Shown: positions 31,030 through 43,120 of the stretch, one piece after another
Layout: each line of letters starts with the position of its first letter
Numbering within the stretch: position 1 is the stretch's first letter
Program-made: the position numbers and the translations under genes
NCBI GenBank assembly: GCA_016748015.1
Contig: JAAOMT010000283.1
Location: forward strand, 508,017-572,016
Origin: Geosiphon pyriformis
Taxonomy: Eukaryota > Glomeromycota > Glomeromycetes > Archaeosporales > Geosiphonaceae
Length of the DNA: 64,000 bases
Direction: 5' to 3'
Notes under the pieces: generated by a model
What the model saw: only the letters and a program-made list of their open reading frames with translations
The model's database searches: none
Told to the model about the DNA's origin: nothing

Positions 31030-33950
31030 ATGGCGAGTTTATCAAGCGTGCCATCGTTTGAAAATCTCGAACTTATTCCACAATCGCGAAACAATCGACT
31101 TTTCTCTTCTATTGTCAAGACTCTATTACATAACGGAAACGCGTGGATGTCGGCAAAGCAATTAGTTGGTAAATGGAAACTACAGTCGGCACTCGATATA
31201 ACGATTATGCGGTATAAGGAAGTATATAAACTTTCTTGTTATAAGAAAGTTCTTCACTGAAACACCCTTATTCAAATAGATTCAACATAATGAAATCTAT
31301 AATGGAATTCTGATAGAATGAAATTTACCTTGTTCCCGGCGCCTCATTATATCGAGTTGCGACTGTGTTGCTCATTTTTATTTCGTATATTTTTGATGAA
31401 CATCTCAAAAGACATTTCATCCCTATCTTATTTTAGAGGGCTGTCGTAAATTACATCTAGCTAAACTAGGGTATGTATTATTTATCTTTATTTTCAATAA
31501 CTAATTAAATTATCCTAGGTAGCAGTATATCCCGTTCTGAGATTCTTTAAGTAATTATTAAGCATCATCTAATGAGTTTCTGTTCCCGTTAAAAATAAAG
31601 AGGTAACACACCGGCTTCGACTATTCAAGGAACAATTTCGACAGCTTTATCACTTGCCGAGAAAGAAAACGCCATTCCACCCGTCGAAAAACAGAAAAAT
31701 GGACCTTTTACTTTTTATCGTATCTCGCCTCAGGTTTTTCCGGGGAATTCTTCAACAGATGACAATAGTCCTAACTATTCATATTCGTCTAATACTACAA
31801 CAGAAACCCACTTAACTATGGACAGAGAAAGGAGCCCAAACGCGCATATAAAGTTTACATCATCAACTTCATCATCATCATCATCATCCTCCTCCCCCTC
31901 CCCCTTCACCTTAAGGAGTGAAAACCTTGACACTGATCTTAAACAGGAAGCTATTGCTTCCCCAGAGGAATTTGAATCATTTCAGCACAACGCTATGGAA
32001 ATCGATCAAGAATTGAACACATCTCAATATCGTTCTCATGAAAAGAAGGCTCTTGCCGCAGACCAGGCCGGTGTTCGCACTCGCGCTAGAAAAAAGGCCG
32101 ACGAGTATATGTCAGAGTTTGATTATAAAAAGCACGGATGGTTTTTCCAAGAATACGATCCATCAGGGGAAACCATAGATTCAAGGCCCGTTGACTCCAC
32201 CAACGAAACCAACAAACTAAAAAGAGAACAAGAAATAAGCACAAACCTTGGCTCTCCATCAACGGCAAATATAATGTTCAATAATATCCATAATAAAAAT
32301 CGGGAACGATTTCCGAAAAAGGATCCCGGTGCATTGGAGGATTCTGAAAGTGAAACCAGTCATGAAAATCATTACTTGACTTCTAAGCAAAACCAGTCAT
32401 TAGGATCCGTCAAAGCTCAAGCTAACGGACTCAAGAATAATAAACAAAATATGCATGAAAAATTTAATGCAAAATCAGATATAGGAAATAAGAAGGCTAA
32501 AAGAGAAGAAAACCATCCCATCGTCGCGAATAATATGGAATATAATGAAAAATTAAAACATAGCATGAAGAGTAACTCGACTCGTAGAACAGAATTCACT
32601 AAATACGACCAATATAGTGGATCATCTTTTTCAAAAACCTCACGTAGAAACAACACTTATGAAAAATCCGGCTCATTACCCTACCACATACCTGGATCTT
32701 CTAAAGAACAAATACCCTCAGACCAGTATGTACTAATAAGTTATTTATCGACTACATTTTCAATGACAATATTATTACCTTTTTCCTATTAATCCAGAGC
32801 GGAAATGATGGATGTTGATTTGTTGACGACTTTTGGTCCATCAGATTTTGATATTAACCCCAGCTTTTATCCATCGACATTTGCGGTTGCCCAAGAAATT
32901 GGTTACGGGTATCCAAGATCTCGAAATGTTGCTAGGATCAAAGTTCCCAGCAAAATTACTTGTGAAGACACCTTTTGCATCAAAGACCTGTTAAATACAG
33001 ATGGAAGCCATCTTGCTAGGCTATTCTGCCTTGCCGATGGACATGGTGGTCAAGCTTGTTCTTTGTTTTTGAAAGAAAATGTGCCCATTTTGATTGAAAA
33101 GATGCTGCAAGGATATAATCCTGAAGAATTAGACAAACTTGACGGCCAAGATAGATATACAAAAGAAATGAAAGAATTAATTCGAAATTTGAATAACACA
33201 TATCTGGATATAAAGCGCCAGCAATTTCTTGATTTTCAATCCAAGCCTAGTGGAACACCACCCGTAGATGATGGCTCAACATTGATAATTAATTTGTTCT
33301 TTGGTAAATATTTTATCAATGTAAACGTTGGTGATTCTCGTACCATTCTGGCCACTCGACATAAGAATGGAAAGTGGGATATATCTCACGCCAGCGAAGA
33401 TCATAAACCTTCCCTTGAACGGCTCGCTATTCCAGTATTTATGAATGGGGGTGAATTTGTTGATCATGAAGGTAAAAGAAAGGAATTTGATCCCACTCCT
33501 AAAAGCCGCATGAGATTAGGACTCAAATTCGCTAGAATCACACCAAAAAAGCCGGAAAATAATCTTGGAATTCCTTACCGAAACTCGAAGCAGGTCAACT
33601 TATCCTTGAACGTGGCTTCTACATTTGGTGATCTGCTTTTCAAACTAAATCCAGAAAAGCCGGTAGTTGACTGCATTTCTGACGTCTCTTTTGTCAAACT
33701 TGGTGACGGTGCTAAAGAGACCGGGGATCAATTTATGCTCATGAGCAGTGACGGGCTTTTTGATCATCTATGGGAGGAGAAACCAGAGGAACAAAATCGA
33801 GGAGTTTTACGAAGGATTGTACAGAAATTAGATAAGGGACAGTCCGCGCTGGAGGTGTTGAACTATTTCGCGAATCGAGAAGAGCGTAATTTGTACCGAG
33901 ATGATAAGCAGGAATGGGATGATTTCACTTGTATATTAGTAATGCTGTAG
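31030..33950 (+). CDS. Winged-helix/HARE-HTH-like plus PP2C-type Ser/Thr phosphatase, 4 exons, 816 aa
   Basis: The model joins exons 31030-31168, 31437-31470, 31601-32725 and 32798-33950, giving 816 codons plus stop in one frame. Residues about 25-105 look like a small winged-helix domain of HARE-HTH type (MSAKQLVEG, then TPASTIQGTISTAL, then GPFTFYRISPQ); a Gds1-like fold is the alternative. Residues about 145-430 are a polar linker with a Ser run. Residues about 460-816 are PP2C, a metal-dependent Ser/Thr phosphatase: ED (489-490), DGHGG (513-517), GDSR (611-614), DHKP (634-637), SDGLFD (750-755) and DDFT (807-810) keep all expected metal-binding acids. No signal peptide or membrane segment is seen. 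I infer an active, possibly chromatin-linked phosphatase; substrate unknown. Confidence 0.83.
31169..31436 (+). other. Intron 1 of the PP2C gene
   Basis: Donor GTAAAT and acceptor TTTTAG. This choice restores the frame as KQLVEGCRKLHLAKLG. The nearby donor at 31212 would run into a stop in exon 2. Unspliced reading ends at 31260. Confidence 0.65.
31471..31600 (+). other. Intron 2 of the PP2C gene
   Basis: Donor GTATGT after exon 2 (34 nt) and acceptor AAAG at 31600. The phase joins GG to A and opens the long exon 3. The acceptor lacks a strong pyrimidine tract, so its exact position is less certain than the donor. Confidence 0.6.
32726..32797 (+). other. Intron 3 of the PP2C gene
   Basis: 72 bp, donor GTATGT, possible branch site TACTAATA just inside, acceptor ATCCAG. 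Splicing joins CA to A and links the polar linker to the PP2C domain in frame. Without it the frame stops at 32792. Confidence 0.85.
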
Positions 33951-34829
33951 AATAGGATCCACATGTGTTTTTTAAGGAATGGATAATTCTCATGATAGCA
34001 GCAAGATTTTAAAAATTTTTGAGCTGTTAAACAAGCATAGATGCTTATATTTGGACGAAACTCTTTGGATTAAAGACCGGCTCAATAAACCAACAGCTTT
34101 ATGTCGATCTATGGAATCCCGGGGATGAGAAAGGTCCAAACGGAGTTATCTTGCAATTTGTGTATCATCTAAAGACTTGATATTGCTCGAGAAGTGAATA
34201 ATTTTGTCCGAGTCATTAAAGGTCACGAAGTAAGAATATTCCTCATTTACGGGCAATCACAGCTGTTTTATTCGCTGGGTGGTTTCTACCCATACCCAGG
34301 TTTGTGGAAAGAAACTTGCCTATGAATAATTTTGCTGGATGAATTTCTAGTGATAAAGACATAAATTAATTAAAAACTCAGCTGGTTATTTCAGATCATG
34401 GCGTTATATCGTTTCCGCGTACGCTATCAAACGGATTCACTTAAAGGCTGAAATCTGTTTATACTTTGTTGGATATCTTCAGGAAATCTATCAATGAATA
34501 TATCTGTTTGTTATCATTCAAAACCTCTTGTTATTGTCATTAGAAATTAAACATGGGTTAGAGTAAAAATTCATCTATATTGCTAACTATAGTAAAATTG
34601 AATTACTGGTTATTTGATTTTTGCTATTTTAAATAAACAACAAGTTATTTTTAATTAAATTGTTTATATGATTAATAATTAAGTTTATATAATATGTAAA
34701 AATAATAATGTGTTATTAAATAAAATTGTTTTTTATAATAATTATCTAATTTAATATTTATTTGTTTTATAATTATAATTTATTTATAAATTATATAAAA
34801 ACATTTTATAATAAATATAAAGCATAAAA
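33951..34829. other. Intergenic region after the PP2C gene
   Basis: The first about 550 bp are of mixed composition and probably include the 3' UTR. From 34560 the sequence becomes A/T-rich. No ORF, RNA gene or repeat is recognised. Confidence 0.6.
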
Positions 34830-34947
34830 AACTTCTTTCTCTCTTACATCCAAAAATTCCTAATGAGCATTTTTCTGAAAAAAAAGTTTTTGTGTTTTTT
34901 CTTGTTAGTATTATTTCAATATTTTTTTATCTAATAACTCTTTTTTC

Positions 34948-36785
34948 ATGGAGCTGGAGGCTGCTTCAAGTAGTAACATGTCTAAGAAAAAGGCACCCAA
35001 AGATGCTTTCTATGGTCTTGCTAGTGATTCTTTCTCACAAAAAAAGAAAGTTGTTCTTGGTAATATCAAACACTTTGGTAATAAAAAAAATATCTTTTTG
35101 TCCAAATTTGGGTCTGGTAGTAGTGTGTTTTCTGATGTGAATAGTCTCTCTGATAATGATAAGAATATTGGCATGACTGACATAGTTGATAGTTCTATTC
35201 TGGATTTAATTGCTAACACTCTCAAAGCAAAACATATTAACACTAGTGCTAATTTTGGTTCTCTTCTCAGTTTTCCCAACTTTAATGTAAATGATGATAA
35301 GATTTTTCTTTCTCTTTATATAAATGTCTCTTTGAAAAAGATATGAATTAACTTCAAGATTACTAAAGTCCAAGTGAAAGTATTTGTTAAGAAATCTTTT
35401 GTGTTGGACATTAATTTTTTAGCTGTGAAAAAAAAATTGGCAATGGCAAAAATTCAACTCATTAAAAAAATTTTTCATTAGTTAATGGTTTTGGGAAGAT
35501 CATTACCTCCTCAAAATTTGAGAGAATCATTCAATTTATATTTACATCAGAAGAAAACATGAAAAAAACCACATCATTGGCCAGAAAAAAAAGAATCAAT
35601 GTAAACAGTAATCTCAAGAAACAAAAAATTTATTCAGATTGAGCCATGATCATTGCTGTAGTATCTGAGTTTAGTAATATTAAGTTGATTAGAATTTAAT
35701 TGATTGAAATGTGGCAAAAAACTGTAGTAGAATTTGCCAAATTGGATCAGACTGAACAGCTAGCTTCAAAGTGGTCATTCTTAATTGGTAAGAACTCTGT
35801 ATGTGTGACTATAGCCATGAAAAATCATAAAACTTGGACATCTAAGGATTGGTTTAGAGTGCTGCTGTTTACTTTGCTTATAAGAACAACAGTTCATAAT
35901 TTGAGTACTTTATTGAACAGAACTGATAGAAAAATTTGTGTTATAAATTAATTATTAGACACTGGCAATAGGTTTTATTATGCTGTTATTAATTTTGACT
36001 TTAATAAGAAATTAGAGTTTGCTTTCTGTATAAAGCCAATTCTGGGTGATGTCAAACTCTCTTGGGCAAGATTGGATCTGGTTCAATGTAATAAATATAG
36101 TAGGTTTAATTATTCTGCTTTGGAATGTGACACAATGATTGCATCCATTTTTAATATCTTGAAATTATTTAAAAAGTCTACTTTTGATAAAAATCATCTT
36201 TAGTTAGCAAGATTGTACACCAAAAAAAATGTTTCTATTGTTTGCCCTGCTGCTTTTGGTGGCAGATTATGGGCTCAAGTAGTTTTGACAGTATTTGCTT
36301 TTCATGATTCATCTGCTGGCTCTAGTGCTAGTTTTTTTTTATTTGGTACTTTAGATTCTAATGAAATCTCTCCTTTTGCTTTGTTGGATGAATCTTTTTT
36401 GAATGCTTATTTGTTTTCTTTGAAATGCTTTTTGAAGCTCTTAGCTGATCAGGTTTCTAATATTGTTTACAAGCTTAGTGGTGTGAAGTTGGTGTTTTTG
36501 GCTGTCTCTTCTCTTTTTCATGTTCTTATCAGCCCAATGACTACTGAATTGAATATTGATTTTAACATGGTTTTGAATAATTTAAAGGTTTTGTCTCTAC
36601 CCTTCTCTTTAGTCACTGTTGATATCTTAGTTTTGGGTCTAAATAGTTCAAAAATATTGACTACCAAAATTGGCAGCTTGGAGTCGAAGTTGGTGGCTCT
36701 TAAGATCTCTATTAATTCAGTTTTAGTGAAGTTAGATCTGTTGTGTACTGATTCAGTTTCTTCTGCAAACTCTTCTTTTCAATGA
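34948..36785 (+). pseudogene. LINE ORF1 (RNA-binding protein), broken
   Basis: Readable pieces are 34948-35346 (low-complexity N-terminus), about 35440-35700, 35700-35951 (RRM-like: WQKTVVEFAKLDQ...LASKWSFLIGKNSV), 36000-36200 and 36213-36785 (Ser/Leu-rich and helical, ADQVSNIVYKLSGVKLV...KIGSLESKLVALK). A zinc-knuckle site near 36087-36130 reads C-N-K-Y...N-Y...C where C-x2-C...H...C would be expected, so a Cys and a His are both Tyr. The first stop at 35344 is TGA after KKI, probably a former Trp codon. ORF1 proteins coat LINE RNA. Confidence 0.75.
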
Positions 36786-38028
36786 ACAAGTTGATATGGA
36801 AAATAGCCACATGCAATGTTCAGGGTATTAATATCTCTGCCAAGCAGGAGAACATTGTTTGTTGGCATAAGGATTTAGGAAATATTGTTTTAATTGTTAT
36901 GAAAACAAAGTTAAGATTTAGCATTAGGCTATAGATAATAAATAAGTTTGATGGTGTTCGGATTTTTGTGTCTGGTTTGGATAAAGACTTTTTTGGTACT
37001 AGAGTGGCTATTATTATGAACAATTCTTTAGTGCAGCATATGTTTAAGGTAGAAGAAATTCTTGGTTAGGTTATTTCAGTAAGGCTTTTGTTTAAAAAAA
37101 AACTGTTAGTTACAATCTTAGGTTTATATATTAGTGCATCTACTAAAGTAAGGTTTGGTCAAGTGTTGTGTGTTAACTTTCTTATTGTCAAAACTGTCAA
37201 TCCAAGTACTTTTGTGGTGTTGGGTGAGAACTTCAATAAAGATGGCTCAAAAAAAAGTGCAAGTTTCAAGTTTTGTATTGATTTGGGTTTGGTTAACTCA
37301 TTTCATGGGCATTCATTAATTAAGACTCTTACATAGAGCAATTCTAGAAATATTAAAAGAGTCATTAATTTTATTTTTGTGAACCAACATCTGGTATCTA
37401 CAATTGCTAATTATAGGATTAATTTAGTATCTAATTTCTTTGATATTAACCACAAAGCAGTTTCAGTTGCAGTTGGTTTGAGCAGTCTTTTGAATGTTTG
37501 CCTTAATAATAGATGAAAGCAGATTAACAAAGACAAGTAGAAGTTTAGAATTAAGGATATAAATAACAATAAGTGGTTTCAGTTTAAAGAGTATTTGATG
37601 GGTAAATTTCTAAAGAGAATCATAGATTTCAATAGTGCAAAGAGCCATAATAATTTAAATACAATATAAAGATTCTAATAGAGGTGATAACTGGTGCTGT
37701 AACAAAGTTTCTCTAAGCTTTGGTTTAGAAAGCTTGATTATATAAGAAATAAACATTCATCAAAATTTTTTTGACTGGAATTGTTGGTGGCTAAAATTAT
37801 AAAGTGTTTGGTTTTAAAACAAAGTTCAAGAGTTGATCATCTTATTAACATCTGGACTGCTATTAATGAAGTGAAGACTATTAAAATTAGGATCATAATC
37901 AACAATAGAACCAGTCTGAGTAAAATTATGTATTAACTTTCCTGAATTAAAAAAAATATCACAAATCCAAATATTATGAATCTAAGATTGTTAGAGATAC
38001 TTTTATTAAGAAGACTATAGACAAATGT
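36782..38028 (+). pseudogene. LINE ORF2 N-terminus: APE endonuclease domain, broken
   Basis: The frame starts at the ATG overlapping the ORF1 stop (ATGA): MNKLIWKIATCNVQGI, the APE opening. Later blocks are VMKTKLR (usual Glu is Lys), VVLGENFNKDGS (usual Asp before Phe-Asn altered, about 37218), RVINFIFVNQHLVS and FDINHKAVSVAV (usual Asp-His is Asn-His, about 37440). Several stops interrupt it. The reverse transcriptase is missing. Confidence 0.75.
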
Positions 38029-38983
38029 TGTTACCAGTAGAATTTTAGCTATTAATTAGCATGAAATTACTCTCATAATTCCTATTATTAATTAGCATAT
38101 ATTATTATTAATTCAATTATTACTTATTATTTAATCAAATTATCAAATATCATTACTCAATCAATAATCCGATTTGTACTCTAGAAATTAAAATGATCAA
38201 ATTACACAATACTCTGAACCATTTAACATAGTCAAAATTCGCCGAAATTAATGAAAATTGGCCGAAATAATCAAATAGTTCAGTGAAATAACTTATAGTT
38301 TACTGAAATGTATCTTTAGTTCACCCAAATTATAGCAAAAAGAAAAGTGCAAGTTTAAAGACTAGTACTACAACAAGTTGTATAAAAGAAGAGCTTCTCT
38401 CTTCAAAAAAATGTATCTTCTCATAGTATCTTACTTTAGATATTTAATTGAAACAAATCACTTTTTATCAAATCAAATAAAAATTAAATATTCAAAAACC
38501 AAATCCTTTGATTATTACACTTGAAATTCTCTTAACACAACTAATGGTTTGAAATTAATTAGCTACCAATTTCAGTAGTTTGTTAGTGACTCCAGGCCTG
38601 GATAGAAAATATTTTCCTTGATAAAATTCTATTTTTTTTGCATTTTTTTATTTTTTTTTTCTTTTCTTATTACAATCATTAGGGTAGCCTACAAACGAGA
38701 TTTCTGTAGAAGAGTTGACTTTCACAGCAAAGTAACTACACATTTTAGTGAGCTTTCAGATGAGCAATTCTTGGGAAAGAGTTGACATTTACTACAACAT
38801 AACTATACAAGCAACTGGCATGGAATTGGCCATTCCACTTATAAGTCCAGCAGTTCAAATTATAGGAGATAATTTGAAGATAAATTCAGTTATTGAAGGT
38901 CCAACTACTTCCTGGAAACGTAAATTCACAGCAAATCAACATTAACAACATTCAAGAAAAGAGACCAAAAACCTCTGGTAATA
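38029..38983 (+). mobile_element. 5' LTR of element E (LTR3)
   Basis: 955 bp, TGTTACCAGTAGAA to CCTCTGGTAATA (canonical CA end changed to TA). It has a U3 array of TTCACTGAAAT-like units (38270-38345) and the TATA-like TTGTATAAAAG at about 38378. It interrupts the LINE. Confidence 0.85.
38270..38345. repeat. U3 array of LTR3 (GTTCACTGAAAT units)
   Basis: Four to five degenerate units of 20-25 bp (AATTCGCCGAAAT, ATTGGCCGAAATAAT, GTTCAGTGAAATAA, GTTTACTGAAAT, GTTCACCCAAAT) lie upstream of the TATA-like box. The same array is seen in 54290-54425 and 57050-57200. Confidence 0.72.
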
Positions 38984-39001
38984 TTTGGTGCTCTCCCACA
39001 G
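38984..39001 (+). promoter_or_regulatory. Primer binding site of element E
   Basis: TTTGGTGCTCTCCCACAG follows the LTR. The first ten bases are the same as in A and B. Confidence 0.72.
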
Positions 39002-39099
39002 AAATAACACAGTAAAAACAACTTCAAAGTAGCAACCACACCAGACACAACAACTCTAGAGTATTATTAGTCAATTTACACCCACTATAAGCAAAGATT

Positions 39100-40860
39100 C
39101 AACATTCCAGACGGAATTAAAGTTGTTAAGAAATCAGTATATCAATATATTGAAAACCATATCAACAATTATTTTTTTGGAAACTACAATATTTTAGAAG
39201 TTAGAAGCAATCTCTACAATAATTTAGTGCACTATTCACAATTGGGAACAGAAAACTTGAACAGTAAAACACTTTCTACCTACTTCCAAGAACTTAATTT
39301 TAACATTATTGAGTATTGTAAAGAAAAATACCCAGTACAGTTTAAATACTTTTTTAACTTTGAATCAAAAACTGAACTAAGTAACAAAGACAAACAAAAA
39401 GTAAAACAATACTCAAAAACCACTCCAAACACTCCAATACTACCAAAGACAACTGCCAATACTTACAAACATCTGAACAAGGAACCAGTGTCAAATTACT
39501 ACTTTCTATTACACTATTTCCAATTTCATTTGCTCAACCACAAACACCAAATTCACTACTTAACTGTTTCTCCAAACCAGAAAATTTTCAGTCACCTAGA
39601 AATCCTACTCAACAGCAGAAACCAATATTAACCAGCACTAATATTATTGAGTACTTACAGGAAAACGAAAGTAATCATTCAGAGAACTTAGAAAGTAAAG
39701 AAACTGAATCAAAACCAGAAGAAATTACAGAGAACAAAAAAGAAATGGCAACTGCTTACATTGCAAAAATCCCAGAATTTACTGATGAAGATAATAATAC
39801 CAGCCTTCAAGAATGGCTTGACAAAGTTCAGAAAGCAGGAGATGCAAATGGTTGGAATGCAGCAAGAATGCTCAAAGCAATCCCATACTTTCTTTAAAAA
39901 ACTGCAGGAGAATGGTTTGAAAACTTGAAAGACTCTTTTGAAAACTGACAAGCATTTAAATATGCTTTCTTACAACAATTCACTAACAACAACACCTTTA
40001 TCACTCTCTGCAATTGCTTTCACAATATCAAACAAGAAACATTTGAGACTGTTATGACTTATCTTGGGAGATTCAACAAACTTCTTCAACAAATTCGACA
40101 ATTGGAAACCAATGACTACTATTTTGATGCCCAGATTCTGGATCAGTTTATAGCAAGATTAAAAGACAAATTGATTAAGAAAGTCAGTCCACATGTACCA
40201 GCAGACTTAGCAACTGCCATTAGACATGCAAAAAACTATAAAATGGCAATAGAAGAAGCAAACCACACCAAACTTGTAAATCTAGCTATTGGAAAAACCA
40301 GCTTAGCAGCTAAAGAGAAAATAGACCAACTCACAAAAAAGATTGAAAACTACTTTACAAACCAACAACAGCAGCAGCAACCCCAAAAATATCAACCACC
40401 ACAATGACACAACCAAAACAACTTTGGATCACCATCCAACAACCAACCTTAAAGTTGTTATTATTGTGGAATCTCAGAACACTGAAAACAAAATTGTAGA
40501 AAATTACAAAGAAACCAACAAAAAAGAAGTAATAAATGTTACCCTTTATCACAACAATCTTACTACCAACTTCTACTATCAACTTATTATCTACCAAGAC
40601 CACAAAATCAAAACAATTACTATAAATCAGCTCCACAATTAATACAGCAACAATATTAGCAACCTTTACCAATTTAGCAATATCAGACACCACCCACTCA
40701 ACAATATTAAGTACCAGCCAGAAAATTGGTTCAACATAACCAATTCATACCCCAAAATCAATTTCAGAATAACAACAACAGAATCAACCCAAATAACCAG
40801 TTGGTTTCTCGAAATTCTGGTCAGCAAAGACCCAATCACTATTACACTCAATCCAGTTAT
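39100..40860 (+). pseudogene. Element E gag (broken)
   Basis: The N-terminal piece is at 39227-39631. The capsid runs from about 39746 (MATAYIAKIPEFTDED...SLQEWLDKVQKAGDANGW) with a TAA near 39897, to 40054-40407 (MTYLGRFNKLLQQI...DQFIARLKDKLIKKVSPHVPADLATAIRHAKNY). The CCHC knuckle at 40456-40497 contains an internal TGA. A Gln/Asn-rich tail follows. Confidence 0.8.
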
Positions 40861-41450
40861 CTTATAATGCCTGAAAAATCGAATTTTCAACAATCTGCAC
40901 TTTTTGAAAATGAAGTTGCAGCACCAAGATCAAACCCTTCCAACAATACCATTCCACCAGCCCAAATTGCCCAAAATGCCAATCTTTTAGATATCTTTTC
41001 ATTCGAATTTGAAGCCAATAAATCACCATTTTTGCTTAGTAATACAGCAGCTAATAAACAAAGAGCTATTACTGCCATGTACACTGAAACTACAGTAGAA
41101 GGAAAACCCATCTGACTAATTTTAGACAGTGGATTAGCTAAAAGTATTATCACCTACCAGTTAATGCAACAGCTTTAAAGAACTGTTGACAGACCAGCCC
41201 AAACTGTAATTGTTATAGCAGATAGTATGAAAAAGACACCAGTAGAAGAAATTAACAATTTCCCATTTACCATTGATGGAATTACCATTCCAGTCAAAGT
41301 TCTAATCATGAATGCACCCCAATACCAAGCTCTAGTCGGAAATAATTGGCTTCTTAAGGCCAATGCAAACTTAGACTGAGAAACTCAGGAACTAAAAATC
41401 TCATACCAAGGACAATACACTATAGTACCTACTATTTGTGGTACTTTTAA
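40861..41450 (+). pseudogene. Element E protease (D-S-G kept, stops present)
   Basis: KRAITAMYTETTVEGKPI is followed by TGA, then LILDSGLAKSIITYQLMQQL with the catalytic Asp-Ser-Gly intact (about 41117-41140), a TAA, then IPVKVLIMNAPQYQALVGNNWL. The motif survives but the frame does not. Confidence 0.82.
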
Positions 41451-41639
41451 CAAACAATCAGAAAAAGCCCCAGTATTTGAATTTGAAAAGGAGAAAGAAA
41501 TACCACTTACTGAAACCTACATGGCTCTTGGATCAACATCCAATTGGGCTGAAAAAACAGAACAGGAGATTTTTGAAGAATCAAAAAGATAGAAAAAAGT
41601 TAGATATTCTACACCAGAACCATGGAAACAACCACACTA

Positions 41640-42430
41640 TATTCCACTCAAATGCAAAGATTGCAACAAGAAACTTTTATCAATGGAAACATGTATTTCT
41701 TTAGAAGAGAAATATGAAACTTGTACCTGCTACTTTTGCAAAACATACCATAGAGAACGATTTGGATCTCCAAAAAGAAGTGGAAAATGGGACAACACAC
41801 CTTGTCTCACATGTAGAAATATGCTACCAGAAGAATGCAACTGGATTGATGTTGCAATGAGAAGAGGAGTATGTGATCAAATCTGTCAATATGCTCTATC
41901 AATTTCGAAAAAAATCAGAAGAGGAACACCATTTGATGCAGCATACAACAGTGCTCTCAATAAACTCTACTACTATGCTCATGATGATAAAATAATTTTT
42001 GACTTAGCAATGGCATTAATCAATAGAACCACACAAGAAAATGTCCGCCAAATGAAAGAAGCTGAATACATTGAAAATACAATGAAATTAGCTGGATTCA
42101 ACTATAAAAATGAAGTAAAGACATACTACCAAATTGCAAGCCACACATACTCAACTCAAGAAGCTTAAATTCAATGATTAAAGCAAATGAACATTTAATT
42201 ATGTGAAGAATACATCATGCCTTGTGATGACAAATGGTGTCCAGAATGCTATGCTTTCAGCATTTTCTTACCCAGTGAAAATGACCAGGAAAAAATCGAA
42301 TTTGGAAAACCTGAAACAAAGAAAAAAATTACAACAACACCAATCTATTTTACTAAAAACCAGCCTGCTATACAATTCAAATACTTTGACAACAATGGGC
42401 AAGGAATAAAACCAGAAAAAGCCCACAAAA
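41640..42430 (+). CDS. Element E Cys-rich region between protease and dUTPase
   Basis: The main open frame 41683-42168 (161 residues) has CTCYFC, PCLTCRNMLPEEC and VCDQIC, preceded by KCKDCNKK at about 41650. A helical stretch follows (FDAAYNSALNKLYYYAHDDKIIFDLAMALI), then a further CDDKWCPEC near 42220. The cysteine spacing implies zinc binding. It matches the A and B regions by position and by the CLxC, helix, dUTPase order. The role in the element is unknown; RNA or cDNA binding is a guess. Confidence 0.65.
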
Positions 42431-43120
42431 TTGATGCAAGATATTGATCTCAGATATCCAAACAAAGACACTTTGGTTCTCCAACCAAAATCCTTGACAA
42501 AAATCAATCTCAAAATTGCTCTTGAAATTCTACCTGGAGCAATAATTCAAATTACATCTAAATTATTATTAGCAAGCAAAAGAATCAACATTAGAGAAGG
42601 AGTTATAAATGCAAGGTATATTAGAGACATTACTATCATGTTACAGAATGAAACAGACAAACCATTTAGGATTAAACATGCTGAAAAAATTGCCCAAGCA
42701 ATTTACTTACTCTTAATCAACATTTCGGGTCTATAATCAGTTAACAACAGAAAACAATTGAGAAAAAGTGAAAGAGAAATGCAAGGTTTTGATTCAACCA
42801 GACAATTTACAGTGCCAGTAAACATAGCTCTCAATACACAGAATGAATCTCACCAGATTCTTCAACTTCTCCAACCAATTACCATTTCACCTTTTAGAGA
42901 ACATCATGAAATTTACACTTGCTCAAAACTTACCACTACCCAACAAATTTTTGAATCCAATGAACAAATCTGTTTGAAGCATGAAATTTCAATTCCAAAT
43001 GTTTATATTCCCAAAGGAATAAAAAAATTTCAAGTTATATTCTACAACCCCAATAATTACCCTATTGTCTTATTAAACAAATTAAAGATTAGAATTATAT
43101 ACAGTAATATTTTTTAAGAT
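42431..43120 (+). pseudogene. Element E dUTPase domain plus linker (degenerate)
   Basis: Motif 1 DLRYPNKDT is reached by a frameshift from the preceding frame. Motif 2 is eroded (LLLASKR). Motif 3 is GVINARYIRDI, with the catalytic Asp replaced by Asn. Motif 4 is AEKIAQAIYLLL and motif 5 MQGFDSTR. The linker at 42758-43117 includes VYIPKGIKKFQVIFYN. It is clearly homologous to element B but predicted catalytically dead. Confidence 0.75.

Larger units (their letters stand above)
34830..38028 (+). mobile_element. LINE (non-LTR retrotransposon), 5' part, truncated by element E
   Basis: A short CT-containing leader (34830-34947) precedes ORF1 (34948-36785) and ORF2 (from 36782), which begins with an APE-type endonuclease. 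The reverse transcriptase expected downstream is cut off by the element E LTR at 38029. The copy has many stops. ORF1 begins MELEAASSSNMSKKKAPKD, an opening I associate with abundant repeats of arbuscular mycorrhizal fungi (recollection, not searched). Confidence 0.8.

Noticed and set aside
32086-32656. Minus-strand frames within the PP2C gene
   Set aside because: Antisense shadows of exon 3; no codon or domain evidence.
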